This document shows positions 1-10,300 of a DNA stretch of 64,000 nucleotides, piece by piece. The notes under the pieces are model-generated. The model ran no database searches, was not told the origin of the DNA, and worked only from the letters and a program-made list of their open reading frames with translations. The DNA lies in contig NZ_JBNGOZ010000003.1 of NCBI RefSeq assembly GCF_050589825.1, forward strand, positions 1-64,000. The letters run 5' to 3'. A program made the position numbers and the translations under genes. The stretch is from Carboxylicivirga longa. GTDB taxonomy: Bacteria; Bacteroidota; Bacteroidia; Bacteroidales; Marinilabiliaceae. Numbering within the stretch: the stretch's first letter is position 1; each line of letters starts with the position of its first letter.

Positions 1-1
1 C

Positions 2-151
2 AATTATCAAACACGAAAACAAGCTAATATGTCTTTATTTGAGTATATAGAAACATGGTATAATACAAGACGAAGACATTCGGAATTAAATTACCTTACT
101 CCTATGGAAGTTGGTGATAAACTGAATAATACCGATAAAATGGCCGCATAA
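2..151 (+). mobile_element. IS3-family transposase, C-terminal fragment (open at left edge)
   Basis: The reading frame is open from the left edge and ends at TAA 149-151. It encodes about 49 residues with FEYIETWYN, RRRHSELNY and LTPMEV, the typical end of the DDE integrase (OrfB) of IS3-family insertion sequences. The last conserved catalytic Glu lies just before this stretch or outside the window. The sequence TGTCCGAAAAACTATTGC at about 162-179 could belong to the right inverted repeat, but the left end is not visible, so this cannot be tested. I cannot tell whether the element is intact beyond the window. Confidence 0.8.
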
Positions 152-191
152 CTTAACTGAATGTCCGAAAAACTATTGCAAGTTCAATATT

Positions 192-227
192 CTCCTCCTT
201 GTGAAGGAGGAGTCCCACGAAGTGGGG
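192..227. repeat. REP-like double hairpin
   Basis: Two adjacent small hairpins are visible. CTCCTCCTT (192-200) pairs perfectly with AAGGAGGAG (204-212) across a 3-base loop. CCCAC (214-218) then pairs with GTGGG (222-226) across GAA. Paired short hairpins of this kind are common intergenic repeats in Bacteroidota genomes; that is general knowledge. It lies between the IS3 tail and the first gene of the locus. Confidence 0.6.
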
Positions 228-302
228 AGGTGGTTAAATTGGTTAAAAGCAATTTCCCTGGAGAAGAATAAAAGAATACAGTTCGAAATTAATAGCAACT
301 GA

Positions 303-1436
303 ATGACAAAGAGTAAAAACTACATTGGAACTATATTATGCTTGTTGTGCATCTTTGGCTGTAAGCAAGCACCAAAAACGATCATGCCTGGCGAGCTATG
401 GCCTGACAATAATGGTGTTCACATCAATGCCCACGGCGGTGGTATTCTGTTTCACCAGGGTACCTATTACTGGTTTGGCGAGCATAAAATTGAAGGTAAG
501 GCTGGCAACAAAGCCCATGTGGGTGTACATTGTTATTCATCGGATGATTTATGTAACTGGAAAGATGAAGGTATTGCCATGGCTGTTGTGGATGATACAA
601 CAAGCCTGATTGTAAAAGAATGCATTATCGAACGCCCCAAGGTCATTTACAACCCTAAAAATAAGCAGTTCGTCATGTGGTTTCATCACGAGTTAAAAGG
701 CATGGGCTATAAGGCAGCCATGACTGGTCTGGCGGTGAGTGATAAGGCAACTGGACCATACACCTACCTTCGAAGTGTTAACCCGAATGCAAAGCAATGG
801 CCACTTAATTATGCCGATAGTCTGAAAACCAAAGAATATAAGCTGGAGCAAATAAAAAGATGGTCGGCCCAATGGCAGGAAGCTTCACAACAAGGCGTGT
901 TTTTACAGCGTGACTATGAACAGGGACAAATGGCTCGTGACATGACATTGTTTGTTGATGATGATGGGACGGCTTATCACATTTATTCTTCGGAAGAAAA
1001 TCAAACCCTTCATATTGCGGAGTTGACGGATGACTACACCGATTTTACAGGACGATATACGCGTGTGTTAGAGGGTAAATCCAACGAAGCACCAGCTATA
1101 TTTAAGCGAGGTGGTAAGTATTATATGATTAGCTCTGGTTGTACAGGCTGGAAACCTAATCCGGCCAGATCGGCAGTGGCAGCCCATCCCATGGGACCGT
1201 GGACCGAATTAGGTAATCCTTGCCGTGGTACCGAAGAAGAGGTTAAGACTACTTTTCAATCGCAAAGCACCTTTGTTCTTCCTGTGCATGGTAAAGCGGA
1301 TACATACATTTATATGGGAGACCGATGGACGCCTGAGAATGCCATTGATGGCAGATATATCTGGTTGCCAATTGAATTTGAAGATGATAAGCCGGTGATT
1401 CGGTGGATGGATGAGTGGGCAATAAAAGATTTATAA
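303..1436 (+). CDS. GH43 family lipoprotein, subfamily 24/34 type, probable exo-galactanase/galactosidase
   Basis: This is a five-bladed beta-propeller glycoside hydrolase of 377 residues, the usual size for a single GH43 domain. The N-terminus has a lipobox ending LCIFGC (Cys20), so the protein is probably a lipid-anchored periplasmic or outer-membrane enzyme. The blocks INAHGGGI, YYWFGEHK, ERPKVIYN and MGDRWTPE resemble GH43_24 exo-beta-1,3-galactanases. The proposed acid is Glu262 (SNEAPAIF). As in the characterised fungal GH43_24 enzyme, the usual N-terminal Asp base is not obvious and Gln321 (SQSTF) sits where the catalytic Gln is expected. Asp in MARDMTLF fits the third catalytic position. 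It precedes the GH95 gene by 91 bases. Substrate is inferred from family and from the galactan context; GH43_34 is the main alternative. Confidence 0.75.
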   Translation: MTKSKNYIGTILCLLCIFGCKQAPKTIMPGELWPDNNGVHINAHGGGILFHQGTYYWFGEHKIEGKAGNKAHVGVHCYSSDDLCNWKDEGIAMAVVDDTTSLIVKECIIERPKVIYNPKNKQFVMWFHHELKGMGYKAAMTGLAVSDKATGPYTYLRSVNPNAKQWPLNYADSLKTKEYKLEQIKRWSAQWQEASQQGVFLQRDYEQGQMARDMTLFVDDDGTAYHIYSSEENQTLHIAELTDDYTDFTGRYTRVLEGKSNEAPAIFKRGGKYYMISSGCTGWKPNPARSAVAAHPMGPWTELGNPCRGTEEEVKTTFQSQSTFVLPVHGKADTYIYMGDRWTPENAIDGRYIWLPIEFEDDKPVIRWMDEWAIKDL

Positions 1437-1527
1437 TGCTATTTATCTCAGGCTAAGCTGTAATTTGTAAAACCTATTCAGCTTTTAAACAGAAATTATA
1501 GCTATTGCAGAATTGAAAGGATGTACA

Positions 1528-3864
1528 ATGAAACACTTCATAAAGATCTCAGTATTATTAGTGCTGACAGGAGTATTTGTCTGTGAACAACCTCAATTAT
1601 CAGATCCAATTTTTACACTCTGGTACACCCAACCAGCTACCGACTGGCAATCAGAAGCCTTACCCATAGGTAACGGTTATATGGGAGCCATGTTTTTCGG
1701 TGGTATCGAAAAGGAGCAAATCCAGTTTACGGAAGGTACTTTGTGGAGCGGTGGCCCGGGTAGCGGGGAAGAATACAATTACGGGATTAAAAAAGAGGCC
1801 TGGAAATATCTGGCCGAAGTACGTCGTTTGTTGGATGCCGGTATGATGGATGACGCTCATCGACTGGCCAACAGAGAATTAACTGGTTCCATATATAAGG
1901 CCCAGGATTCAGAATCTCCTTTTGGTAATTATGGGGCGCAGCAAACCATGGGGGATGTCTTTGTGGAGGTGCATCACAAAGGTGAAGCCGCAGAATATCG
2001 ACGGGAACTGGATATCGAAAATGCCTTAGGTCGTGTAAGCTATAAAATTGGCGAAACGAATTACAAGCGTCAATACTTTGCTTCCTACCCGGCCAAAACC
2101 CTTGTTTATCGCTTTGAAGCGGATAAGCCAACAGCTTATTCGGTTCAATTTAAAACGCCCCATGTAAAGAACAAAGAATCATTCGACAATATGGTTTATT
2201 CTTTCCGGGGAGAGGTAGCTGATAATGGTATGCAGTTTGAAACCTGCCTGAAAATAGAAACAGATGGTACTGTGAACTATAAGGATGGAAAAATAGACGT
2301 AGTCGGTGCAGGGTATTTGAATATGTACCATGTGGCCGCTACCGATTATATCAACCAGTACCCCGATTACACGGGCAATGATTTTATGGCTGACAATAAA
2401 AAGGTGCTTCAAAACATAGGAAGTAAATCATACGAAGAGTTGCTAACTGAGCATCAAAATGATTACAAAGCCCTATATAATAGAGTTCAGCTGGAGCTGG
2501 GTGACAATGCTAGGGATAGCATTCCCACGGATGTCCGCCTGGAAGACTATTCCAAAGGAATCTCTGACTTAGGTATTGAGGAATTGTATTTTCAATTCGG
2601 ACGTTACATGATGATTTCATCGTCACGCCCTGGTACAATGCCCATGAACCTGCAGGGGAAATGGAATAACAGCACCAATCCAGCCTGGGCCTGTGATTAC
2701 CACATGAATATCAATCAGCAAATGTTGTATTGGCCGGCTGAAGTGACTAACCTTAGCGATTGTCACGAGCCGCTATTCGATTACATGGAGACCTTGGTAG
2801 AGCCAGGGCGAATCTCAGCGAAGGAGTTTTATAATACACGTGGCTGGGCCGTTAACACCATGAATAACCCCTTTGGTTATACATCGCCAGGCTGGCAATT
2901 TCCATGGGGAGCTTTCCCGGGTGGGGCGGCCTGGTTATGCCGGCACCTTTGGGAGCATTATGAATTTACCCAGGACAAACAGTTTTTGGAACAAATGGCT
3001 TATCCATTAATGAAAGAAGCGGCTCTGTTCTGGATGGATTACCTGATAGAAGATGAGAATGGCTACCTGGTGTCATCACCATCTTACTCGCCTGAGCATG
3101 GCGGTATTTCGCGTGGAGCATCTATGGACCATCAAATAGCCTGGGACTTATTGAACAACTGTATGGCAGCTTGTGAGGTATTGGCCATGGATGAAGAATT
3201 TAAAATGGAGGCCCAGCGTATTCACGACTTAATTTCGCCGCCAACCATTGGTAGTTGGGGACAATTACAAGAGTGGAAAGAAGATGTGGACGACCCCAAT
3301 AACAAGCACCGTCACGTGTCGCATTTGTATGCGTTTCACCCGGGTAAACAAATCTCCATGGAACTTACACCGGAACTGGCTGAAGCAGCTAAAGTGAGCT
3401 TAAATGCTCGTGGCGATGATGGTACAGGATGGTCACTGGCCTGGAAAGTAAATTTCTGGGCACGATTTAAAGATGGCGATCATGCCTATAAATTGATTAG
3501 GCGTCTTTTGAAACCTCAGGGAAAGCAGGCTGGAGGTGGAACCTATTCAAATTTGTTTTGTGCTCACCCGCCATTTCAACTGGATGGTAATATGGGGGCA
3601 ACAGCAGGTATGGCTGAGATGTTATTGCAATCCCATGCGGATGTTATCGACTTATTACCTGCATTACCTTCTGCATGGACTGATGGGCATGTGAAAGGTT
3701 TAAAAGCACGAGGAGGGTATAAGATTGATTTGGAGTGGAAAGGTGGTAAGCTATTGAATGCAATAGTTATCGCATCAGCTGAGGGAGAATGTATCATCAG
3801 CTATCAGTATAAAAAGCAGAGGAGAGCTATGAAAAAGGGTGAGGTGTGGAAAATAAAAATATAG
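1528..3864 (+). CDS. GH95 alpha-L-fucosidase / alpha-L-galactosidase
   Basis: An (alpha/alpha)6-barrel glycoside hydrolase of about 778 residues. I start at ATG 1528 because it follows GAAAGGA and gives a compact signal sequence; an upstream in-frame TTG at 1513 is less likely. The beta-sandwich N-terminal block (ALPIGNGYMGAMFFGG, then TLWSGGP) is typical of GH95. Residues matching the bifidobacterial AfcA catalytic set are visible: Asn394 and Asn396 in HMNINQQM, Glu523 in SPEHGG, and Asp686 in QLDGNMG. The family includes alpha-1,2-L-fucosidases and alpha-L-galactosidases. In a locus with a beta-agarase, L-galactose from agar or porphyran is the more attractive substrate, but that is inference. 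The export signal ends near VFVCEQ, which is not a clean lipobox. Confidence 0.88.
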   Translation: MKHFIKISVLLVLTGVFVCEQPQLSDPIFTLWYTQPATDWQSEALPIGNGYMGAMFFGGIEKEQIQFTEGTLWSGGPGSGEEYNYGIKKEAWKYLAEVRRLLDAGMMDDAHRLANRELTGSIYKAQDSESPFGNYGAQQTMGDVFVEVHHKGEAAEYRRELDIENALGRVSYKIGETNYKRQYFASYPAKTLVYRFEADKPTAYSVQFKTPHVKNKESFDNMVYSFRGEVADNGMQFETCLKIETDGTVNYKDGKIDVVGAGYLNMYHVAATDYINQYPDYTGNDFMADNKKVLQNIGSKSYEELLTEHQNDYKALYNRVQLELGDNARDSIPTDVRLEDYSKGISDLGIEELYFQFGRYMMISSSRPGTMPMNLQGKWNNSTNPAWACDYHMNINQQMLYWPAEVTNLSDCHEPLFDYMETLVEPGRISAKEFYNTRGWAVNTMNNPFGYTSPGWQFPWGAFPGGAAWLCRHLWEHYEFTQDKQFLEQMAYPLMKEAALFWMDYLIEDENGYLVSSPSYSPEHGGISRGASMDHQIAWDLLNNCMAACEVLAMDEEFKMEAQRIHDLISPPTIGSWGQLQEWKEDVDDPNNKHRHVSHLYAFHPGKQISMELTPELAEAAKVSLNARGDDGTGWSLAWKVNFWARFKDGDHAYKLIRRLLKPQGKQAGGGTYSNLFCAHPPFQLDGNMGATAGMAEMLLQSHADVIDLLPALPSAWTDGHVKGLKARGGYKIDLEWKGGKLLNAIVIASAEGECIISYQYKKQRRAMKKGEVWKIKI

Positions 3865-3893
3865 TCAAAATATTAGCTGTTTAAACTACTCAT

Positions 3894-3932
3894 CCATAAA
3901 CTCCTGTCTCACCCTGAGGAAGGAATTTATGG
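3894..3932. repeat. Degenerate hairpin related to the downstream terminators
   Basis: CCATAAA (3894-3900) pairs with TTTATGG (3926-3932). Between them is CTCCTGTCTCACCCTGAG, the same core found in the perfect terminator at 10850. The T-tract is missing, so it may no longer terminate. It sits at the left boundary of the duplicated block that repeats at 7032 and marks the end of the GH95 unit. The rest of 3865-4250 holds the 14-base palindrome and the promoter described below and no gene. Confidence 0.5.
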
Positions 3933-3942
3933 AAATGGACTC

Positions 3943-3956
3943 AACATGATTATGTT
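3943..3956. promoter_or_regulatory. 14-base near-palindrome AACATGATTATGTT
   Basis: AACATGATTATGTT has one mismatch from a perfect palindrome. It lies 308 bases before the beta-helix gene at 4251. The duplicated copy at 7077-7090 is a perfect palindrome, and the exact 14-mer recurs at 51180-51193 before the efflux operon. An operator is possible, but no regulator is assigned. Confidence 0.35.
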
Positions 3957-4164
3957 TGAATTCTATCATATTTTTGGCAAATATTTATCAATTATATGCA
4001 CAAAACAACGTGACTTGTTTATATAAAATAGCAAGATACCCCTTCAGATAATCTTATCTGCTCTTACGTCTATGCTTTTGCAACAATCGCAAACAAATAA
4101 ATTAAGTTTGAATTAACTATTCATAAAATATCAAATACGTTTGTGCTCTCTTTTTCTTAAAACT

Positions 4165-4219
4165 GTTAAGTTTTTGTAGATTATCTGCTCTTTCTAAATA
4201 TTATATAGTCATACATTTA
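4165..4219 (+). promoter_or_regulatory. Locus-type promoter with G(T/C)TAA box and -7 element
   Basis: The box GTTAAGTTTTTGTAGATTAT begins at 4165. A Bacteroidota-like -7 element TACATTTA lies at 4212-4219, 47 bases further on, and the start codon is 31 bases after that. The same arrangement is seen at 7300, 12052, 16337 and 33105. The consensus -7 element is TAnnTTTG, so the last base deviates. The box is a candidate activator site. Confidence 0.55.
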
Positions 4220-4250
4220 CGTTGCTAATTAATTTCAAATCTTAAGTGTC

Positions 4251-7007
4251 ATGATGAAAAAATTTACATTTCTGTTGCTGCTCTTTCTGGCAAGCAACAT
4301 GAGTATTAATGCACAAATGCTTCTAACTCTGGAAGCCGAAAACGCCACATTATCGGATGGTTATTCGATAGTGAGCAAAGAATTTGCTTCAGGAGGAAGC
4401 TTTGTCAAATTAAAAAATTCTTCCCCACAAGGATCATTAGTGTTTACAGTTGCAAACGTAGATTCAGCCGGAACCTATAAGTTACATGTATTTAGCTTTA
4501 ACGGGGGCTCAACTGTTGATGCTTTAATTTCTGTAAATGGTGGTGCTGCAACAACTATTGCTGTTCAGCCCTCCAATTGGGCGTATCTAGATTCAGCAAA
4601 AGTAACTTATCTGGATGTGGATCTAGTTGCCGGGAACAATACCATTGCTTTAACAGCAACTTCTGCCACAAATGTATTGGTAGATAAAATTGTTGTTTCT
4701 GAATATTTTAACGACTATTATTTTAGTGAATCAGGTAACGATGCCAATGATGGAAGCATTGATTCCCCTTGGCGAACTCTTGCAAAAGCAACGGCCATTA
4801 CCAACAAAACAAGCAATGGAGGTATTGTATTGCCCGGCGACAAAATCCTTTTCAAGTCAGGTGATACTTTTGAAGGAAATTTCCTGGTAAAATGTTCAGG
4901 TACTGTTGATCGTCCAATCGAAATTAGCTCTTATGGAATAGGCGAACTACCAATTCTTTCAGGTTCAGGTACCATTGAAGGCGGAGATTATTTTGAGGCT
5001 ATAAAATTAGTTAATACTTCAAACATTGTAGTATCAAAACTTTGGGTTAAGAACGACCGTCAAGTTGACGGACGCTATACATGGGGTGAAACCAATGCTT
5101 ACGGCATTTTAGTTTATGCCAACAAGTGGGGCGGAGTGTCATCAAACCTTACTTTTCGCGATCTGAAAATAACCGATGTATTTGGTTTGAGTTTGCCGGC
5201 AGATTTCGATGAATTAAATGTAACCGGATTACGCTTTGATTCGGACAGTAGTGAAGTGAATACAGAAGTAAGTATTAAAGATGTACTTATAGAAAACTGT
5301 TATTTTAACAATATTGGTAAAGCCGGAGTGTGGTCGGTGCATAAAGGTGTAGATGGTGGGGTTGATTCGGTCAATCGAAGTGCGAATTTTATAATCCGTA
5401 ACAATACCTTTTACAAAACCGGGGGGTCAGGCATTATTCTTTCTAAAGTTTATAATGCTTTGGTCGAAAACAATGATTTTGACCATTCAGGTTATAGCGA
5501 TGGTATTGAGACGCGTTTGGCGGGACGTGGTAGTGGAATGTGGGTGTTTAAGTGTGTGAATGTTGTCGGTCAGTATAATCGCTCCATAAGTGTTAGAGGT
5601 TCCGGTGACTCCTACGGAATGCACATTGATTTTGGTAATAAAAACATTTTCTATCAGTATAATTACAGTGAAGACAGTGAAGGTGGTTTCTGTGAAGTTT
5701 TAGGTGATAACCACAATGTGACTTACCGATTCAATGTAAGTGTCAACGATGGTTTCAGAGATAACCATGGTTGTACTATTTGGACATCTGGATACGTAGG
5801 CACAGGCAATTCGCCGGTTCCGTCAAACGATGTTTACGTATATAATAATTCCATTTACCTGGATGCAAACCGAACTCCTGATTTTTCTCTTTTTAGCGAA
5901 AATACTTATATCTATAACAATATCTTTAAACAAACCGGAAGTGGAATGATCGGACAAAGTGTTGATATAGATATTCAGAATGATGGTGAATTTATCGTAT
6001 CGAACAACCTATTTAGTGGAAATATCAGCTCAATATTTAAAAATTACGACAGCAACCCAGTGAATGCCGATCCAATGTTTGTGAATGAGGGAGCAACGAA
6101 TATTAACGGATACACTATTTTATCCGGAAGTCCAGCAATAGATGCCGGAACTACTTTCCCTGAGCCTGTTTTTCCTATGGCAGGTCAAGGCATATTCAAA
6201 GATGTAACCATGTATCCTACATTTGATATTTATGGTAATGATATAGATTTGAGTTCCTTTTTGCCAAACATAGGAGCAGATAATAACTACAACAGCAAAA
6301 TTGATCCGTTGGCAGTCAATGTACTAAACCACGACTTTGAACAGGGTTTGCAATACTGGAACACATGGGGAACGGGCACTGTAACCACTGAAACTTCAAC
6401 GCCTTTTGCCGGAACCTCCTCGCTTAAGGTTGTTGGATACGGCGGTGTTAACCAATGGATTAATACTAAGCCTGCAACCGATTATCAGGTAACTTTTACT
6501 GCAAAAGTTGATAATGCGTCGATTCCTGTAAAGTTCACAATGGCAGATGCTAACAATGTGGCTTATTTTACACAGGATATCGTTAATACTAATTACACAG
6601 AACATACCATCTCTTTTAAAACAAAAGCCAACCATGAAACTTCAAAAATAGGTTTTTGGAGACCTTCGGGTTCAATAGGTGGTGCTTATCTTGATAACAT
6701 TAGTATTGTAGAATCAACACTCAAGAGTGCCGAAATAGCAACTGATTTGATTAAAAATGTAAATGAACAAGAAGTTATTGTCTATCCAAATCCTACATCA
6801 GACAAGATGACCGTCCTAGGTCTTTTGGGTGAAACAAGCTTGTTGATCTATAACCTGATGGGGAGTCAGGTGTTAAGCCAAATGCATGATGCTAATAAGA
6901 ATGGTTCTGCTACAATATCTGTTAACCATCTGGCAAAAGGCACCTACCTGCTTATAGTAACAGATGAAACAGGTAAGAGAGTTACTAAAAAACTAGTAAT
7001 AAAATAA
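4251..7007 (+). CDS. Secreted right-handed beta-helix enzyme with CBM-like domains and T9SS tail (paralog 1)
   Basis: A 918-residue exported protein; the function is not known. Residues 1-22 are a signal peptide ending NAQ. Residues about 23-155 form a CBM6/CBM35-like beta-sandwich (LEAENATLSDGY, FASGGSFVKLKN). Residues about 156-688 are a parallel beta-helix with the entry motif GNDANDG, then PGDKILFKSGDTFEGN, KNDRQ, ENCYFNN, and the highly conserved SEDSEGGF, LGDN and NVSVNDGFRD. Residues about 689-815 are a second carbohydrate-binding-like beta-sandwich (NHDFEQGLQYWNTWG). The end (VYPNPTSDK to KKLVIK) is a T9SS sorting tail, so it should be surface-anchored or secreted. The fold is shared by polysaccharide lyases and several GH families (for example GH82), but I recognise no diagnostic catalytic set. 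Its core is closest to paralog 4 at 33175. Confidence 0.8.
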   Translation: MMKKFTFLLLLFLASNMSINAQMLLTLEAENATLSDGYSIVSKEFASGGSFVKLKNSSPQGSLVFTVANVDSAGTYKLHVFSFNGGSTVDALISVNGGAATTIAVQPSNWAYLDSAKVTYLDVDLVAGNNTIALTATSATNVLVDKIVVSEYFNDYYFSESGNDANDGSIDSPWRTLAKATAITNKTSNGGIVLPGDKILFKSGDTFEGNFLVKCSGTVDRPIEISSYGIGELPILSGSGTIEGGDYFEAIKLVNTSNIVVSKLWVKNDRQVDGRYTWGETNAYGILVYANKWGGVSSNLTFRDLKITDVFGLSLPADFDELNVTGLRFDSDSSEVNTEVSIKDVLIENCYFNNIGKAGVWSVHKGVDGGVDSVNRSANFIIRNNTFYKTGGSGIILSKVYNALVENNDFDHSGYSDGIETRLAGRGSGMWVFKCVNVVGQYNRSISVRGSGDSYGMHIDFGNKNIFYQYNYSEDSEGGFCEVLGDNHNVTYRFNVSVNDGFRDNHGCTIWTSGYVGTGNSPVPSNDVYVYNNSIYLDANRTPDFSLFSENTYIYNNIFKQTGSGMIGQSVDIDIQNDGEFIVSNNLFSGNISSIFKNYDSNPVNADPMFVNEGATNINGYTILSGSPAIDAGTTFPEPVFPMAGQGIFKDVTMYPTFDIYGNDIDLSSFLPNIGADNNYNSKIDPLAVNVLNHDFEQGLQYWNTWGTGTVTTETSTPFAGTSSLKVVGYGGVNQWINTKPATDYQVTFTAKVDNASIPVKFTMADANNVAYFTQDIVNTNYTEHTISFKTKANHETSKIGFWRPSGSIGGAYLDNISIVESTLKSAEIATDLIKNVNEQEVIVYPNPTSDKMTVLGLLGETSLLIYNLMGSQVLSQMHDANKNGSATISVNHLAKGTYLLIVTDETGKRVTKKLVIK

Positions 7008-7031
7008 ACTGTTTTTCTAACTATTTATTCC

Positions 7032-7065
7032 ACTCCTGTCTCGCCTTGAGGCAGGAGTTTTTTTA
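7032..7065 (+). terminator. Rho-independent terminator after paralog 1
   Basis: ACTCCTGTCTC (7032-7042) pairs with GAGGCAGGAGT (7048-7058), with one G-U pair and a 5-base loop, followed by a run of T. It begins 24 bases after the stop codon of the gene ending at 7007. Confidence 0.85.
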
Positions 7066-7076
7066 GAATAGAACTC

Positions 7077-7090
7077 AACATGATCATGTT
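7077..7090. promoter_or_regulatory. Perfect 14-base palindrome AACATGATCATGTT
   Basis: This is a perfect palindrome at the same relative position (309 bases upstream of the start) as the 14-mer at 3943. The flanks, including AACAACGTGACTTGTTT further on, are also conserved between the two copies. It is retained from the duplication that gave the two tandem beta-helix genes. A dimeric regulator site is possible; none is proven. Confidence 0.4.
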
Positions 7091-7299
7091 TGAATTCTAT
7101 CATATTTTCGACAAATATTTATCAATTATACGCACAAAACAACGTGACTTGTTTAAATAAAATAGCAAGATTCCCCTTCAGATAACCTCTGTCTGCTCTG
7201 ACGTTTATACTTTTTCAACAATCGCAAACAAACAAATTAAATTTGAATTAACTATTCATGAAAAATCAAATTCGTTTGTACTGTCTATTTGTTAAAACT

Positions 7300-7354
7300 G
7301 TTAAGTTTCTGTAGATTATCTGCTCTTCTTAAATATTACATTATCATACATTTA
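7300..7354 (+). promoter_or_regulatory. Locus-type promoter, duplicated copy
   Basis: The box GTTAAGTTTCTGTAGATTAT starts at 7300 and TACATTTA lies at 7347-7354, again 47 bases apart. The start codon follows 31 bases later. It differs from the copy at 4165 by one base within the box. The rest of 7066-7385 holds no gene. Confidence 0.55.
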
Positions 7355-7385
7355 CATTGCTAATTAATTTCAAATCTTAAGTGTC

Positions 7386-10300
7386 ATGATGAAAAAATTT
7401 ACATTTCTGTTGCTGCTCTTTCTGGCAAGCAACCTCCGTACTAATGCACAAACCTTTCTTACTATTGAAGCAGAAAATGCTACCCTTTCTGATAGTTACG
7501 ATTTAGTAGCTAAAGAATTTGCTTCGGGGGGAAACTTCGTAAAACTAAAAAACACCTCACCTGAAGGAAAAATGGAATTTGTGGTGCCCAATGTTTCAAC
7601 TGCCGGCACTTATAAACTACATGTCTATTCTTTCAATGGAGGAATAAGTACTGAGGCTCTGTTATCAGTAAATGGTGTTGCGGCATCAACTGTTACACTT
7701 CAACCATCCAATTGGGCTTATGAGGACTCTGCCAAAGTTACCTACTTAGATATTAATTTGGAAGCAGGTAATAATACTGTTGAAATTGCTGCTACTTCCG
7801 CTGTCAATGTTTTAATTGACAAAGTTGCTATTAGCGAATATTTCAATGTTTATTATGTGAGTACAAGTGGAAGCGATGCCAACAATGGAAGCGTTAGTTC
7901 GCCTTGGCAAACCATTGCTAAGGTTAATGAGGCAGCAGCCACAGATGCTAATGGAGGATATTTAGGATCCGGTGATAAAGTGCTGTTTAAACGTGGAGAT
8001 TATTTTGAGGGTCAACTTTTGCTTAACCGCTCAGGAACAGCCGATCGTCCAATTGAAATTGGCAGCTATGGAGCAGGTGAACTCCCTGTTTTATCAGGCT
8101 CGGGAACTACCCTGGCCAGCGACTATATCGAAGCTGTAAAAATGACTAATACCAGTCATATTCTTGTTAACAACATCTGGATTAAAAACGACCGCCAGAA
8201 TATGGGAACTATTACATGGGGCACCAATACGGCCTATGGTATTAAAGTGATTGCAAATAAATGGGGTGGTGTTAGTGAGGGTCTTACTTTCCGCAACCTT
8301 AAGATTACGGATGTATTTGGTATCAATATGCTTGACTGGGAAGGAAAATTTACCCTTGACTATTACACAGCTAAAGGTATTTTCTTCGATGCGACAGCAG
8401 ATGATCCTGAATTAGGAGAAGTAAGAATCAATGATGTATTAATTGAGAACTGCTATTTCTACAATCTTGGAAGTACAGCCATTAGTTGCAGAAATTTAAA
8501 TCCGGCCAACAATCCCATAAGCGAGGAAGGCAGAAATATGAACTATGTTATCCGCAACAATACTTTTGAGCAATTAGGTGGCGATGGTGTTGTATTTGCC
8601 TCGGTTTGCAATGGTCTTGTTGAAAAAAATACTTTCATTGATTTGGGTCTGGGAGATAAAAATTCATCTACCGACAGATTATACGGGCGTGGAGAAGGTT
8701 GTTGGATTTGGGATTCGCATAATATCATTGTGCAATTTAATAAACAGTTAAGAAACAGTGGTTTTGGTGATACTTACGGTGCAGGCGGACATGTTGATTT
8801 CTTCTGTAAAAATGCAATCTTCCAATATAATTACAGCGAAGAAACAGCAGGAGGTTTTTGTGAAATTCTTGGGGATTGCGAAAACAGCACGTTCCGCTAC
8901 AATGTAAGTGTAAACGATGGGTACCGAGATTTTCACGGATATTCAATCTGGGTCTCAGGATATGTAGGTACTGATCAAACTCCCGTTCGTTCAAACAATA
9001 ACTATATTTACAACAACACTATTTATATTGATAAAGCATACACACCCGATATTTCAATTTGGGCTGAAAACACTTATGTTTACAACAATATTTTTAAAGC
9101 CGTTAATGGAGGACAAATTGGTGCTACTGGTGTTGATATTGATATAGCTTCAGGCAGCGAGCTGGTGGTGGCCAATAACCTTTTCTATGGTGATGTTGCT
9201 TCAGCATTTACTAATTTGGATAATTCCAAGATTACAGGCGTTGATCCTCAGTTTGTAAACCAAGGCTCAGGCGATATTTTTGGTTATCAGATTCAGCCTG
9301 GAAGTGCTGTTATTGATGCCGGTACAACTTTCCCTGAACCAACTTTTCCAATGGCTGGGCAAGGCATTTTTAAGAATATTTCATTGAATGCAGCCACAGA
9401 TATCTACGGCAATGCTGTAGATATAAATAATCTGTTACCAAATATAGGTGCTGATAATAACTACAATTCCGGAATTGACCCAAGTGCTGTAAGCGGAGTT
9501 TCAGTTTCTCCTCAGAGCGGCACGATAACTGTGGGAGGAACACTGCAATTAACCGAAACAGTAATGCCTTCACAGGCAGCAAACAAAAGTGTTACATGGT
9601 TGAGCGACAATACTTCTGTAGCAACTGTTGATGCCAACGGATTAGTTACTGCTGTAAGTGAAGGTACTGCAATAATAACAGTAACTACTGTAGATGGCGG
9701 TTTTACTGCAACGGCTGATATTACCGTTACTGCTCAGGTGGTCACCGAATTACTTAACGCTAGCTTTGAAGATGGATTAACCAACTGGAATACATGGAAC
9801 AACCCAACAATAGTGTCGGATGCTGTATATGGCAGTAAGGCCGTTAAATTAACAGGAAAAGGCTCTGTTAACCAATGGGTAGATGTAAAACCAAATACCA
9901 CCTATACTTTATCAGCTTTTGCAAAAGTAAGCGATCCTCAAAACGATAGAGTTGTACTAGGTGTTGAAGATGCAAGTGGCACTGCTTTGGGCTTTATTGA
10001 TATTTATGACACTAATTATACAGCGCACAGACTGATGTTTACCACCGGAGCTAACGATGTAACGGCCAAAGTTTATTTCTGGCGACCGGCGAATGGTGTG
10101 AATGATGCTTATTGTGACGAAATGATTATTGATGAAACTGCTTATATTTTAAATAGTGATTTTGAAAAAGGATTACACGCATGGGATTATTATGGCGGAA
10201 CAGCAATTGAAACCTTAAGTCCTGTTGCCGGAACAAGCTCTTTATTAATTGATGGGAAAGGTGGATCAAGCCAATGGATAAAAACAAAAGGGGCTACTAC

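Noticed and set aside
4136..4143. TACGTTTG as the -7 element for the gene at 4251
   Set aside because: The duplicated copy at 7269-7276 reads TTCGTTTG, so it is not conserved. TACATTTA at 4212 and 7347 is conserved and fits the spacing seen at other genes.
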